Positions 37,400 through 49,697 of a stretch of DNA of 64,000 nt are shown piece after piece. Numbering within the stretch: position 1 is the first letter of the stretch; each line of letters begins with the position of its first letter. This DNA comes from Pyxicephalus adspersus (taxonomy: Eukaryota; Chordata; Amphibia; Anura; Pyxicephalidae). A program made the position numbers and the translations under genes. The stretch spans positions 26,907,328 to 26,971,327 of the forward strand of contig NC_092859.1 in NCBI RefSeq assembly GCF_032062135.1. The letters are read 5' to 3'. The notes beneath the pieces are model-generated. The model searched no databases and had not been told where the DNA came from. It saw nothing but the letters and a program-made list of their open reading frames with translations.

Positions 37400-37489
37400 A
37401 AATCCATTCCAGGTTTGCTGGATCACCCAGCTTCACTGATGAAAGTATATCCTATCCAGCCTTGAAGAGCTTTAATAAATCAGGCCCAA
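37400..37489. mobile_element. palindromic element P, copy 2 (right half only)
   Basis: AATCCATTCCAGGTTTGCTG, GATCACCCAGCTTCACTGAT and CTTTAATAAATCAGGCCC equal the right arm of the complete element at 61928-62147. The left arm is absent. Confidence 0.8.
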
Positions 37490-39925
37490 TGGATTTCAGT
37501 TCTTATAATCATTGAGGCTTTCAGTTTTCCTAGACTGACATCCACCCAATAATGTAAAAATGATGTTTAAAAATTGTGAAACTTCTAGAAAACAAAATAA
37601 ACTTTATACAAGCTGGTATATATGAAGAAGTTGTAGATCCAGGATTTAGGGTAGGTGGTGGGGGGCAAACTTTTCCAAGGCTAATGCATGCATGAAGGGT
37701 GGATGTTACCTGTGTTACCCTCCATCATAATGGAAAGTAAATGTCCACCCTGTCCCAAAAATAAAACCTCGCTGGAGTGTGATCTTCTCCGCACACTTTG
37801 CACTTTCCAGTAAAGTGATTGTAAAAAAGCTTCTCTTCTAAATCTGGTTGTGTAAAAAATGGATTCCTGCTCCTCATGTGAAACAAATTAATTTGTAAAT
37901 TGCTTTTCATGATGAAAAGGAAGATCCAGTTTACTGGAGGAAAACACATTTTGTGGTTTCTGTGGAAACAGGACGACTTGTTTTTTTATATTGTAAGATT
38001 TTCTGCTATGAGTGAAATGACTGCGGCGGTAACAAAAGACGATGATTCACCGGGCCGCGCAGTGCAGGAGAGGGACGAACGTCTGTGTCATTAATGAGAG
38101 CACTCAGCGCAAGAGAGAAGGCTGAACACCACCTGAACTCTGCAGACGGGGGGGACCATCTGTCATATAACTATATCTGTCTGTTATCTGTCTAACCATT
38201 ATTATTATTATTATTATTATTAACAATAGGAGGGGAGGAGATGAACACCTTTGGAGAGTGGTGTCACCTTCACACACTCACAGCCATCGCATTACCGAAT
38301 GTTTGTACAGAAAGCTTTATGTAGAAGGCGATTCATCACAAGAAGAAAATACAAATAATGATACCTAGCGCTGGCAGTCAGTGATCTGCAGAACTTTTGT
38401 TTCATCGCTATGCAAAGCTAATCCTTTCCTGACAAGTCAGCATTTTTCTAGGCGAGTTAATTATTATTTATCAAGTCAGAATCTTAAGGAGCTGACAGCA
38501 TAGAAATGGTTTGTGATTTTCCTAAACTGAAAATGCTGATACGACAGCGGAGGGTGTGGAATATATTCCCGTCTGCCATCTACAGGACTGATTACCATAT
38601 CGTGGGTCACCGCTGACCAATGATTGGTAAAGCTGAACTCTGGGAAAACAGGTAACTACACATGGGTGAAAGGTTTCATCTGCTAAAGGATTGGTAGTTC
38701 TGTCTGACCAATTTTGTGATTCATACAACTGTGCCCAGCCAAGAAGGTGACTTTCATGGTCACCTTGCCTAGTCAGAGCAAAGTAACAATGTCCGACCCA
38801 ATTATTGCGGTGCTTCCCTGAGGATGATGGGAGTGCTGACTCCAGTTCTTGCAACATTGCTTTTGCCTAACATTTGTTTTTCAGAGCTCTGTCATATGGG
38901 AAGAGGTCACAGGCTCCTCCATATAGGAAAACACTGTATATTGTCACCCTTTCAGGCAGCAGAAAGGGGTGAGGTGCAGGGGAGCATTGGCATGGTAAGT
39001 ATCAGTGGGTTAGAGGGGCCCCGGTGTCCAGAGATTCCCCAACGGAAACTCAATTACTGCCATTAAAACACATGGATCTAGAATATTCCCACTGAGAATG
39101 TTTAATTGAATTTCAGATTCACTGCTTTATAAGTAGAGCCCATGTAAAATAGAGCCCAAGGTAAAGCTTCTATGAAATCTTAGATAATTGGTTCATTTTT
39201 GTCTCCCAAATAATTCTTTTGTATGTTTGCTTTTTTAAAAGCCAACAAAGCAACAAAAACAATCAGAACGCCTTGTGTTCCCTTTAAATCTGTAACCTCA
39301 AACCCACAGAAGATAACATTTGCAGTTACAATATCACATAAAACTGTGATACATAAAAGGTCACCAGAGGGAGGAAATGACAATAAATTAATGGAGCTGC
39401 TGAGTTTTCACATGAGAGTGGCACTGTGTTATTTCAAGGTAAATGCCACTTTGCCCCGGCTGCTAACATTTGGCACAAAGTGGTATTGAATTAGGAAAAC
39501 AAACTGCAACACTAACGGCAGGCCCCAAGATAAGACCTCAGAAGCAGCTCCAAACCGAACAAAGGGATCCGTGTTACAACCCTGGTGACCTTCCCACAGA
39601 ATGACTTCTGAAGGTCAGAGATATTCCCAGTCATAGATATAATTTATTGTATTTATAGCCAGCACCCTTTATTTTAGTTTTTGATGAATTAGGATTGTTA
39701 GAACCCCTGTCAGGTTTTAATGGCTCAAAATAGAAAACCTGAACAGTTTCCTGTTGAACACCTTACTGGGGTTCTGTACAAAACCAATGAACGTTTCCAG
39801 GAATAAATCACCAACTTCAATAAAGTTTATTAAATTACAAAACTCTGGGGTCCACATATAAAGAATTGTCAATGCAATAACAGATCGCCAATTCTTTGTT
39901 CCTAAAACCTCATATAGACATTGAT
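37490..39925. other. intergenic stretch, no gene seen
   Basis: It holds an ATT trinucleotide run (about 38199-38222). The interval 38340-38530 is repeat-free to the eye with homeobox-like ATTA words. I cannot say whether it is conserved. Confidence 0.4.
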
Positions 39926-40410
39926 CTTTCTTCTTTGGAGGAGGGAGGTGGTGGAGGAGGACGAGTGAGCGGCACCCCATTGTGCTTCCCTCCATAGGAG
40001 TGCATAGTGGTCATTGTGGATCACCGTATGAACTACATCGGAGGACAAATGTACACATGCAAGATTTTCACAGAGCATGACCATCCATCTAGGATATAGC
40101 CATTGTAGATGTTCGTACAGCTTTTGGCTACATAAACATGCTAGATGATTGTTGCTCGACATGAACAATCGTGATTAATTCAGGTGAAAATCTACCATGT
40201 TTCCACACTTCCCCAATGTCATTTTCCAATTGATACTGGAGGATCAAAAACTATGAATGGGAACAACCAATGTAATTTGCCTTCAAAGGAGAACACAGCA
40301 GGGGGCCTCCTTCTTGTCCTCCCTCTACCATAGAACTGAAAAGCGCTGGTTGTACAAAACACATACAGAAAGATTGCCTCCAACAACAATAATCTAACGT
40401 GTACATAGCC
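39926..40410. mobile_element. MITE family 2, copy D (possibly two overlapping copies)
   Basis: The right end AACGTGTACATAGCC is followed by TAA (40411-40413). Blocks GAGCGGCACCCCATTGTG, CTTCCCTCCATAGGAG and, further right, CTCCCTCTACCATAGAACTG and GATTGCCTCCAACAACAATA are each family 2 landmarks. Two such landmark sets in 485 bases suggest tandem or nested copies. It abuts the family 1 copy at 40414. Confidence 0.65.
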
Positions 40411-40413
40411 TAA

Positions 40414-40837
40414 AGCTACGTACACACTTCCAATTATTATCGTCGGAAAACGAACGACGAACGTTCCTGCACGATATATATGAACGATCGTATAGCACCG
40501 ATCCTGCACATAGAGGTAACGACACGATCGTTCGTAGATATTGTACACACAATAGATACGATCGTTTAAGCGATAGAGGAACTATGTGCACGACAGGAAA
40601 GTGAACGGACGTTCGTTCATCACGCATGCTCTGAACATGGACGATCAACGAACGACCGTACACACGAACGATGTTCAACGATCGTCGTCCAATCCGATCC
40701 GCCGGTCCGGTCGTTCGTTTCCAGCGACTTTCCTCGTTCGTCGGCGTCGTTGGTTACTATTTTACGAACCATTTTTTGCCCAATCGATCGTTTGTCGTTC
40801 GATTGGAACGATAAAAATTGGAAGTGTGTACGCACCT
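40414..40837. mobile_element. MITE family 1, copy D, CpG-rich
   Basis: The ends AGCTACGTACACACTTCCAA and TTGGAAGTGTGTACGCACCT form inverted repeats, flanked by TAA on both sides (40411-40413 and 40838-40840). By eye it matches 1605-2030 with only scattered substitutions over about 420 bases. The inside is packed with CGAACGA and CGATCG. No transposase. The TAA duplication is why a PIF/Harbinger-like origin is proposed. Confidence 0.88.
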
Positions 40838-40860
40838 TAACTTTTTCAAATCGAATTGGC

Positions 40861-42405
40861 ACTTTTTAGGCGGAGAGACTTAATAAGGTGTTAATCTGTG
40901 GTTCGTTTGCTATACTGTTATTGCAATAAAGTACCAGAAACTCCTTTCACTTGGAGGGTGAAATTGATCGCCATTTTTAGAAGTGGGATACCTAGCCCAC
41001 ATCATTGTGATTCTCTTCATTAGACAAATGTTGATCATAGCAAAAGTGGTAAATACTAAAAAAACAAACACCACTGATCTGTAATGTGACCTATAGTACT
41101 TGTCACCAAGTGGTGACCATTTGGCGATCTTCCATCATGCTAACTGGTACATTATAAATGCACGGTTTTTCCCTAGTGGCTGAACTTCATGGAATTATGT
41201 CTTTTTTCAACCTAACCTACTATGTAACTATGTAATAGTATAAGTAGTGTAATAGGATTGTCAGTCCATTTATTAACTGGCTTTTACTTAGAAAAATCAC
41301 ATTCCTGTCCAGTTTCATTAATTAGGTGACCACAAAGGAGCTGTGCAGCTTTTTTGCAATCATGGCGGACCCCCATGGTAATTTTTACAAACATGATCTG
41401 ATTTTTCTATCACTTTCAATCTCTTTGTGGTAAATCAATACTACTCTCTTATGTCTTCACTATTGAAAGATTGAACACTCACAATGCCATGTGTATTGGT
41501 AGCTAATGAGTTCTGCAAATTAGAAAAATTGTAATATATAAAGAGGGACTAAACAAGTCCTTGTGTTTTATTTAATTCTGTTTATCTTGCCAGTGCCAAG
41601 TCCTGCCCTGCACACAGCACACCAAATAATGAAAGTGTTCTCTGACAGCTCGCCTGAAACCCTCACCTTTGTGTCACCGACTCCGCCTAACATTTTAATC
41701 TGTAGTCACCCTGTCACCAGTGGTAACCATCAACAAACCATGGGTCCCGGGAAACGGAGTGAAATGAGAGCTCACTAATCTGATTCACATATTACTGAGA
41801 TTTCCTAGAAACCAAAGTGAGGTTGAATCAAACTGGGCTTCTTCCAGGCAGTAAGTAATGTATTCTGTTTTATTTAGCTGTATGGTGCCGACAACTGGAC
41901 AGTGACAAGAGTTTCCTAAAATTAGGGAAAAACAAATTATTCCTTAGGGCTTGGTGTTGAGAATAAATGCAAGAATCAGAATGCAGAGGTCTTCAAGAGC
42001 ATGTAATGAAAGGCAAATAGCAGCAAATAGATGAATTAGGCATTTAGTACAAATTAATCTTAGTAGGATTTATGGCCCCTGAACCGTCATTCAACATTAA
42101 GGTAAAAGGGAAACTGCTAAACCTGCATTTGTTTTGCATTTGACACATATTTTAAACTTCATGAGCCATTTTGATATAGCCTATGCCACTTATATATATA
42201 GCCAGGTAAGATTGGATTTGATTGCATGTGGATTTCCTAGCACTGATTGGTATCATTTTAGGGAAATTTGGAACAAGTAGTCGTTCACCATTTATGTCTG
42301 TTTTCCTATCTGGGAAGAAGATCTTGATGGGTCTTGGCAAATATGAGATGCAAGAGCTGATATCATGGTGCCATTCTCACTCTTGGGGGTTATAGTTGGC
42401 TTGGC
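40861..42405. other. intergenic stretch, no gene seen
   Basis: No exons recognised. A LINE 3' end at 41165-41236 is listed separately. Confidence 0.45.
41165..41236 (+). repeat. CR1/L2-type LINE 3' end, solo
   Basis: TTCCCTAGTGGCTGAACTTC, ATGGAATTATGTCTTTTTTC and AACCTAACCTACTATGTAAC match the 3' end of the LINE at 34270-34340, with the same CTATGTAACTATGTA terminus. A 5'-truncated insertion. Confidence 0.85.
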
Positions 42406-42408
42406 TTA

Positions 42409-42688
42409 GGCTCTTTACAGACGTCAGATAGATGTCAGATGATTGTTGCTGGAACGAGCACTGTACACACAGTGCCAATCTGTTCAATGGAGAAGGGAAG
42501 GCGAATGGGGGGCACCCTCCTGTGCTCTCCTCTAATGAAAAGCACATTGGTCATTACCAATAGATCAACAATCCACCATGGTGGTTTGATGAACATTGTT
42601 CTACAGATGAACTGCTCTACAAATTTTCATCAAAAATTACCCCAACTGTTCATCCCTGGCAGGAATCATCTGACATTTGTACAAAGCT
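42409..42688. mobile_element. MITE family 2, copy E, complete with TTA duplication
   Basis: The left end GGCTCTTTACAGACGTCAGA and right end TCTGACATTTGTACAAAGCT are inverted repeats, flanked by TTA at 42406-42408 and 42689-42691. Interior blocks GTACACACAGTGCC and GGGGGGCACCCTCCTGTG match the family. This is the best-bounded family 2 copy. Confidence 0.8.
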
Positions 42689-42691
42689 TTA

Positions 42692-43525
42692 GACAGGATG
42701 TAATTATTAGATTCTAAAGCAATGCAATGGCTCAGTTATTTTCTTTGCTTTCAACTCCAGAGTCTTTAGTACAATATCCACCAGGCACAACACATGCTTT
42801 GTACAATATTTATATTTTTGTTTGTCTATTTGTCCTAATAATTGTTGTCATTGTGCCATGCCAGGACAAGGTTCTTTGGCACCGAAGAAAATAAGACAAG
42901 CTCCTTTTGGTAACTATTTTAGCCACTTGCTGCAGGTTTTGCTCTTTCTGCACTCCTCCTCCTATTGAGAAATTCAGGGTGGCTGCCTTTCTGACCATCC
43001 CTTAGCCAGGCTCTGTTGGCAAACAGAAAGGGAAGGGAAATATAAATTTTTACAGTTGGCACCGGAACTAAAATCTTTTAATAAGGACACCTGGCAGATA
43101 TCTAGCAAGAGATTCCCTTTACTTTTCAAAGATTATTGATCGCTTGTGTCCAGGGCTGCCATTGGAGGGGGAACAAAGAGTACTTTTATACCGAGCCCTG
43201 ATCAAAAGAGCATCACTTATGCAATATAAAGACTTTTAAACATGGGGGGCGTGGGTCTAGGGAGTTCACCTGGTATGGAGCACAGAAATTGCAGATGGCA
43301 GCCCTGCTTGCTTCCCTTGGAAATTACAAACAGATAGCAAAAATACTACAAAAAATGGTTACAGGTACAAAACCCCTTGGTTGGGAGAGATAATATTGTA
43401 GCACTCTCATAAAGATTTACATTTATGTTTTATCACCCACATTTTTTTAACGCCTGTACTGGTTGTATTTCCTTTAATCTGCTTTATTATGTTACATTTA
43501 CCAAAAAATTGTTATCTTATATCAG
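42692..43525. other. flank or 5' intron of lmntd1, no gene seen
   Basis: No exon recognised immediately upstream of the first coding lmntd1 exon. The acceptor at 43524-43525 implies a 5' non-coding exon somewhere upstream, which I could not identify. Confidence 0.45.
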
Positions 43526-43674
43526 GAAAAAAAATGATCCCAACTGGCGGAGGGCCCTCACCCTCTGCAGAAATGGTACGCCGCTCTTCTGAGAAGGCTC
43601 AGATCCAAGATATTAAGGAAAGATTTAGTAACTACATCCGGAATGTGAAGTCTATAAGAAATCAGCTAAAACAG
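43526..43674 (+). CDS. lmntd1: lmntd1 exon with start codon and rod coil 1A (lamin tail domain-containing 1), partial gene
   Basis: An acceptor (TTATATCAG) precedes the exon, ATG is at 43534-43536 in an A-rich context, and 47 codons follow to the donor CAG|GTAAAA, phase 0. The residues EKAQIQDIKERFSNYIRNVK align with the lamin and intermediate-filament coil 1A start (EKxxLQxLNDRLAxYIxRVR), with a short glycine/proline/serine head before it. The product should be a nuclear or cytoplasmic coiled-coil protein of the lamin superfamily; LMNTD proteins carry a lamin-tail Ig-fold. Identity as LMNTD1 rests on the lamin-like rod plus divergent neighbourhood with rassf8. A true lamin is less likely because the sequence is divergent. 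The start is the first Met in the exon; an upstream coding exon cannot be excluded. Confidence 0.85.
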
Positions 43675-45250
43675 GTAAAACTTTTAAAGAGGTACAAACT
43701 TCTAAAACTTAAAAAAAGAAAAGGAACATCACAGTATTTACATGTAAAGATGAGATTTTGAGAGTTAAGACGAATATAAAACAGAGCTTTCAGCTTTCAA
43801 AAGTCTTTCTTATCGCTCCCAAGAGAAGTATTATCCAGTCTATCCAAAGAAAAAGTGCTTTGGTTGAGTATGGGATTTATAAAATCAAACGTGAACCCAT
43901 TAAAGTCTCGTAGAAGCTTTAACATTTTAATGTAATTTTAAAAATAACTTTCAACTATTTTAAAACTAAAGCTTTCATTAAAATAGTAACAGTTAATCCT
44001 GCCATGATTGTTCTTGTGACAACACTATGCCACTGTCTCACCAATATGTTCTACATTGTAGTTGTGCCCGCACACACACATGGCATGGCCCACTGTTGTC
44101 ACCATCAGGAAACTGGCCTTGATGTTAAAGAGTGCTTAAAAAGACCCTGTCACTGATGTAAAAAATGAAACACAGAAAAATCAAGTATTTTAAATGCTCA
44201 CCTGAAGCTGTTTTCCTTCCATAAACTCATTTCTATTTTCAAACTATGAATCAGTTTGGCACAGCCCTCTGCCTTAAAGTTGTAGCCGTCTTCTTTTCTG
44301 GGAGACGTTAATTACTGACTGTGCTGTCCCAGCATCTCTATTATTCCCATTACCTCTATACATAACTTTTATGTAACTGCTGGGGGAAGAATGTGGCAAA
44401 TATTATAGATCTCAATAATAGTCTGACAACAAGGTCTCTTTAATGTCATTCAGTTAGAGTTAGATCTACTTTATAGCTAAACTATGTTAAAAAAAAAATT
44501 GTGAACAGGCAGGTTGTTTATTGCAGATGGGACAGGCGATATCCCTAAAAAATTGCAAACATGTACATATGTTTAAATAATTGTTTATATCATTGTAGAA
44601 GGGTCATGTGCTTGCTTTTTTTCTTATGTTCTGCTTTAAAGCTAAATTGACACAGTTTTTCCCCTGCATCAAAATACTGTCTTTATACTTTCCATTCATT
44701 CTAATGTTCCAGTACATCAGAGTGTTTTTGGCCATCATGTTTTTGAGCTGTAAAGAAAACACACTTTGTAGCCTCTATTGAAACCAATAGTTACTCCTAT
44801 AAGGACTTAAATGCCTTCAAATGCTTGTTTAAACCCAATGAAACACTTTCAAACATGGTAGGGGCTTCTGTAAGTGATTAAAAAGATTTCCATTTTAGAC
44901 TAAGACAAAAGTCTGCTTTATGTATCAGGAGCTTACTATCAGTCAATAAGGAATGCTGTGATTGGATTTCAGGTATTTGTTTTGTTGGATACGTATGATT
45001 ATCCTATCATTGCAGTGATAACTTTCACAATGCAAAAGTTAGAAGCTTTTGTTTTGAGATCTTCATTCTTCAACCATTATCTGCTCAAATCCAAATTAGT
45101 TTAATTTCCTCTCAGGACAAAACTCAGTTTCCTGTGACCACTCTCATGTAAACAGTCAGAAGACAATCACATCCATGTAAAAGGTCAAGGTCCTAACACT
45201 TTATATTGAAAGCAGGGTTAACCCTTCAGAGCCTTTTTGAATGTATATAT

Positions 45251-45474
45251 CAGAGTTTTTCAGCCAGGGTTCCTCAAGAGGTTGCTTGAGCAATGAGCAA
45301 TTGGTGCTTCTTCTGTTTAGGTGACACCAATCTTTTTAGGTATTTGGAAAGGTCACATTCTTCCCAATGACCACCATGTTGACATATGTGAGTTGTGGAT
45401 ATAGTAATTATAGCAGGGGTTCCCTGAAATTTATTTTAAGGGTTCCCCCATGTTAAAAAGGTTGAGAAAAGCTG
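45251..45474. mobile_element. hAT-type relic, CAGCCAGGGTTCC end
   Basis: The left end CAGAGTTTTTCAGCCAGGGT and right end AAAAAGGTTGAGAAAAGCTG are imperfect inverted repeats, with paired internal GGTTCC and GGGTTCCCCC blocks. Similar elements sit at 13927 and 57245. Flanking 8-mers (GTATATAT, ATAAATAA) match only weakly. Confidence 0.65.
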
Positions 45475-45565
45475 ATAAATAAAATCCAATCATTGGTAGA
45501 TGTAGCCAACAGTGGGCCCTTTGCAGAACTAACTTGGATTACACCAAAGCAGTGACAGGGTTGCT

Positions 45566-45584
45566 GGGGGGGGCGGGGGGGCCC
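45566..45584 (+). repeat. G-rich run
   Basis: GGGGGGGGCGGGGGGGC-like run in the sense strand of the lmntd1 intron. Possible quadruplex former; length uncertain. Confidence 0.6.
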
Positions 45585-45728
45585 TGTTGGCTCGTCCTGA
45601 CAGCACACTTTGCTCCTCCCTATGTCTGCCCCTGAACCCAATCACTAAAGTCTGATAGAAAATTTACCATATTAATGTCATTCCAAAGAAAAAATTAAAA
45701 TGCACAGCTTTTATTAACATAATATGGA

Positions 45729-45945
45729 GTGATTTTACTGGAAGGGTTTTTGTTGGGCACTTTTATTGACCACGTGGGGACAACCCCACGTATTTTTGAG
45801 AAAGGAGGAGGCAGCATGGTGCCTTCTGCTTATCCCCTCTTCTGTATAGGACTGAGCAGTGCTGTGTGTACAGTGCCAGCTTGTTCTATTATCCATGGAA
45901 ATGATCGTAAAAAAATCAACTCCAGGGACAGAAATTTTACAGCTT
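45729..45945. mobile_element. MITE family 2, copy F, degenerate
   Basis: Blocks GGCAGCATGGTGCCTTCTGC, TATCCCCTCTTCTGTATAGG, GAGCAGTGCTGTGTGTACAG and CCATGGAAATGATCGT match the family interior. The ends are eroded. Confidence 0.55.
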
Positions 45946-46944
45946 TAGGGGACAACACCTTGTCCTTGTTTGACAGTTGTACTCCCGTGTTGTCACTCTT
46001 TCACATGGGCTTTCTATGGAGACTATAAGTCGCTGTGCAACACACATGTTAGACAGACATGGTGCACTGTTGTCACAATTACAAAACCCACTCTGAGAAA
46101 TGCCATGCAGCAAAAGACAGAAATTGTATTTTGTTAAAAATTACATTTGTTTTGCATAAAAAATAAATGTAATTCAGTTAGAGTTCTATTTCTAATGAAG
46201 ATACTGGGGTGTTGGACCAAATTGTACTCTTCAGCTGCAGTGTATTCTTCAGGGAAATTAAAGTTCAATTCTGTCTGCAAGTGTTTCCTGGATCACAAAA
46301 CCTGACTGAGCAGAATTACAAAACTGTTAATGGGTCAAACAGAAACAGTCCAGATCTGTGTATTTGATAAAAGGGATATAGCACAGATAAATTCTTCCTC
46401 TGATACCATCAGCTTTTTGGGAGGTTTACCTTCTTCCTCCTGATCTAACCCACACAGCATGAACCATGAAAAAAGAAGTAGATCTCAAAAGTTTTTTTTC
46501 TAAAAGCTCCATTGGATGTGCAAACAAAAACTATCCTGGACAATATTCACCCAGACTGTGTATTTTCTATTTGAATCATATCAATATAAAATAAATCCAA
46601 ATCTGACTAAGGCTTTGCTTTCCCATGTTCTAGTTTCCCTCCATGGATTTTTATTTACCTTGTTGGAGACTATAAAGTGCTGCAAGCTGAGCAGGAGAAT
46701 TGTTCTCTATTGTGAAGAGTGTCTTTTCTCCCTCTGGCTCTTCTCTATAATCCATCATAACCCAGCAATGTCATATCCCATTGTCGCATAAATCTATTTT
46801 ACATGTGAATATCGTATCGCTGTGTTCTCTATGCACTGCAAGGTAATTACCTCCACGCTAATGCAGTATAAAGTGATATCATTTTTTTTACGATGGTTTA
46901 CTAATTGATGAGAAAGTTTAAATGCAGTATAACTACACCTGTGG

Positions 46945-47105
46945 GGTAAGAAACATGCTCAGAATTATACCAAGGACAATTTCGGGGGGCAAATACCCTA
47001 CCCGCATGTTTTTGGAGATCTGGGGAGTGCCCAGAGGAAAACCCACATGAACACGAGGAGAACAAACAACCCCTGTGCAAATAGTGCCCTGGCCAAGATG
47101 AGAAA
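46945..47105. repeat. SINE-like dispersed repeat fragment
   Basis: ACCCGCATGTTTTTGGAGAT, GGGAGTGCCCAGAGGAAAAC, CCACATGAACACGAGGAGAA and GCAAATAGTGCCCTGGCC follow the order of a widespread vertebrate dispersed repeat (GGAGGAAACCCACGC..ACACGGGGAGAAC). The usual tRNA-like end (GATTCGAACC) is missing here. Confidence 0.65.
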
Positions 47106-47109
47106 TTTT

Positions 47110-47290
47110 GTTTAAGTTCTTCCACACCAAACTCAAGGCATTTCTTGGAGCTGGCTTGGTGCACACAGGGAACAGTCATAATGGGACGGAAAACGCTCTT
47201 CATTACACTGTTGATCCAAGGCAGGCGATCCTGTAAAATGGTTTTTGCTGAGGCATCAGTAACCTTTGGAGCAAACTCCTGAAGTCATTC
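47110..47290 (-). pseudogene. Tc1/mariner transposase relic, fragment
   Basis: GTTCTTCCACACCAAACTC, GGCTTGGTGCACACAGGGAA and CAGTCATAATGGGACGGAAA resemble a region often seen antisense in Tc1-type elements. Similar words occur at 59540-59585. Frames are broken. Confidence 0.55.
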
Positions 47291-48437
47291 ATTTCAAGGG
47301 TCACCCACAAACCTATGACCATTGGTGCAGGAATTTATAGAACCATGCATGTCACCACCAGTTGATGTTGTGCTGATTTTTAGTATTTTTAACTGTGGAC
47401 CTAAATTTGCAGTTGATCAACAGGAAATAGAAGTGCTAGGTTAATGAGCAAACTCAAGCACAGGTAAACTCTAATGTTTAATGACAAACATGGTAAGTAT
47501 CTGGTGAATCGATCACTTGCAGCTTTGTAAATACTCCTCTATTCTTTATTTCACATGTACAGATTCTGCTGCCAATGTCTCCCACATGTATTCTATTCCT
47601 TTGCTAAAACCTTCCTTAGTAACCCACCCGCTTTCCTTAATTACAAACAAGTAACATCAGATTAGGGCACAATGATGAGGTGAAGAGGGTCCCATTATCC
47701 CCCTGCTGATAATGATATGCAAACACACAGCTATGGAGCACAATGATTGTTGTTGTCACACCAGATGACAAGTAATTGTGTCTCTTTGTTAGCACGGGGT
47801 ATTAAGCCAGATTTGGGAAGGATTAATGTTTTGCATTGAACACGTGCTTTGGCTTGCTGTGCTTTAGTCTGTGTGTGACGGTGGGTGGGGGTCTGCCAGT
47901 GACCCCAGAATGCAGCCGGATAACATAAGGGCCTCATTATACATGCCATCCTGTTTGCTGAAAAAGCTAAGATATTCAGCGACTTAAAGAGAAATGCCAA
48001 ATATTAAAGGATATCCATTTTCCAAATCACAATAAACTTGGAATATTGTCTATGAGCAGCCAGATTCATGAATCTTTGTCTCACATGGCTGTTTCTGTTG
48101 CATATTGTTTGTTTCAGAAGTGCTTCTCTCCTCATTTTTAAAAGGAGTGAATCTGTGCTTCCTTGGTCCAAATCAACATGTTCACGTTATTATTATTATC
48201 CCCTGCAGCAGATTATATGCACTTTGCTTCCGCTAGGAGCATCTAATCTCCCTTTAGCTAATTCATATAGATCTTGGAATCCTTTGTCATAACATAGCTA
48301 AAAAAAATACAAAACATCATTTAAAAGCATATAAACTCAATTTAAGTTGGAACTGACTTAAATCTATCCCCTTTAAAGGTCCAGGACACCCCAAATGTCT
48401 AGTGCTACTTTCAAGCTTATAAAAGTATCACTCCTAT

Positions 48438-48592
48438 ATTGTAAGCTCTTCGGGGCAGGGCCCTCTCCTCCTGTGTCACTGTCTGTATCTGTCTGTCATT
48501 TACAACCCCTATTTAATGTACAGCCCTGCGTAATATGTTGGCGCTACATAAATTCTGTTTATTAATAACATTAATAATAATAATAATAATAA
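48438..48592 (+). repeat. retroposon with TTGGCGCTATATAAA-type tail
   Basis: TTGTAAGCTCTTCGGGGCAG, TGTGTCACTGTCTGTATCTG, TGTACAGCCCTGCGTAATAT and GTTGGCGCTACATAAATTCT are followed by an ATA/AAT-rich tail. The reverse complement is at 53281-53452. It is a common frog repeat; its class (SINE or LINE tail) is not decided here. Confidence 0.75.
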
Positions 48593-49619
48593 AGAAAGTT
48601 TTTATCTCTAACTGCAGTCATTTTTCAGATCTTCACTTTAGCCTTCATCGCTAGTACGGACAGCACATAAAGCTTCTTGTATAAAAGTGCCTATTATTTT
48701 ATATTTATAAGTTATATCATTCTGCATATAAGGCAACCATGTATTGACATTTATAAAGGATTCCTGGAAAAGAAATAGCCATAAAATTCTGATTTCCCAG
48801 AAATTCATCAACCAGTTTTAGTCGAATTGCTATCAAAATCAGAACTTCAAGTCAAAATTGATGTTTTTGTGAAATAAGAGTATCTAGTGGCAGGTTATGT
48901 GACCCAGAGCTTTCTTAGGCCGTTCTTCCTCCAGTTTTTATAAATGCACATACATTACATCAGGCTTGGCAGTGCATACATTTTTGTTATGCTATTTGCA
49001 TAATTGTATCAGCAATAAGAACAATTGCAGAATTTTATATGCAAAATAAAACAAGTATAAAAACACATTTTTTTAAAATAAAAGTGTATGTTTAAAGTAT
49101 ACAAGTATTAGGTTTTTATGAATCATTTTATTATAAAGCAATGTCCATAAATTCAGAGATGGCCTTAAAAAAGTCAGACTGATTGAAGCTTTCATAAAGT
49201 CTGCAAAAAATAAATGCCTGTAAAAATCTAGATTTAATCCCTTTACTTTAAAGTTGATGTAATATTGTGTATATAAACATAGTTATTTTTATACCTTTTT
49301 TTCCATCCTTTGTTAATTGCTAAAACTGCTAATGATAATATTTTTGTACCACGCCTGTATAATACTGCCAATTGTAGGCAGAAATGGTAAAGTACAATTG
49401 CTAGACACGAAAAATCGTTGTTACCTTATCACAGGAAGTACCTAAAAAGGTTCTTAGTATCATATTTATGAAAATGTCAGGTTTTAAAATAATGAAACGT
49501 GGTTTCAAAAAATGACAATACCCTGTTTAGGTTTCTATGTAGTTTTTATGATCCCTATGATATTTTACTAACACTTGTGTTGCATCTCTGCAATATACCA
49601 CAGCCTTATGTAGCATTTC

Positions 49620-49697
49620 ATTTATTTTATGTTGTGTGTGGCCCTTGGGTGATACATTTGAGGCACCTTGTGCCTAGAAGGTTGAACATCACTGCCT
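49620..49697. mobile_element. possible hAT end, solo
   Basis: TGTGTGTGGCCCTTGGGTGA and CTAGAAGGTTGAACATCACTG, reverse-complemented CAGTGATGTTCAACCTTCTAG, resembles a hAT terminal region. No opposite end was found, so this is tentative. Confidence 0.35.
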
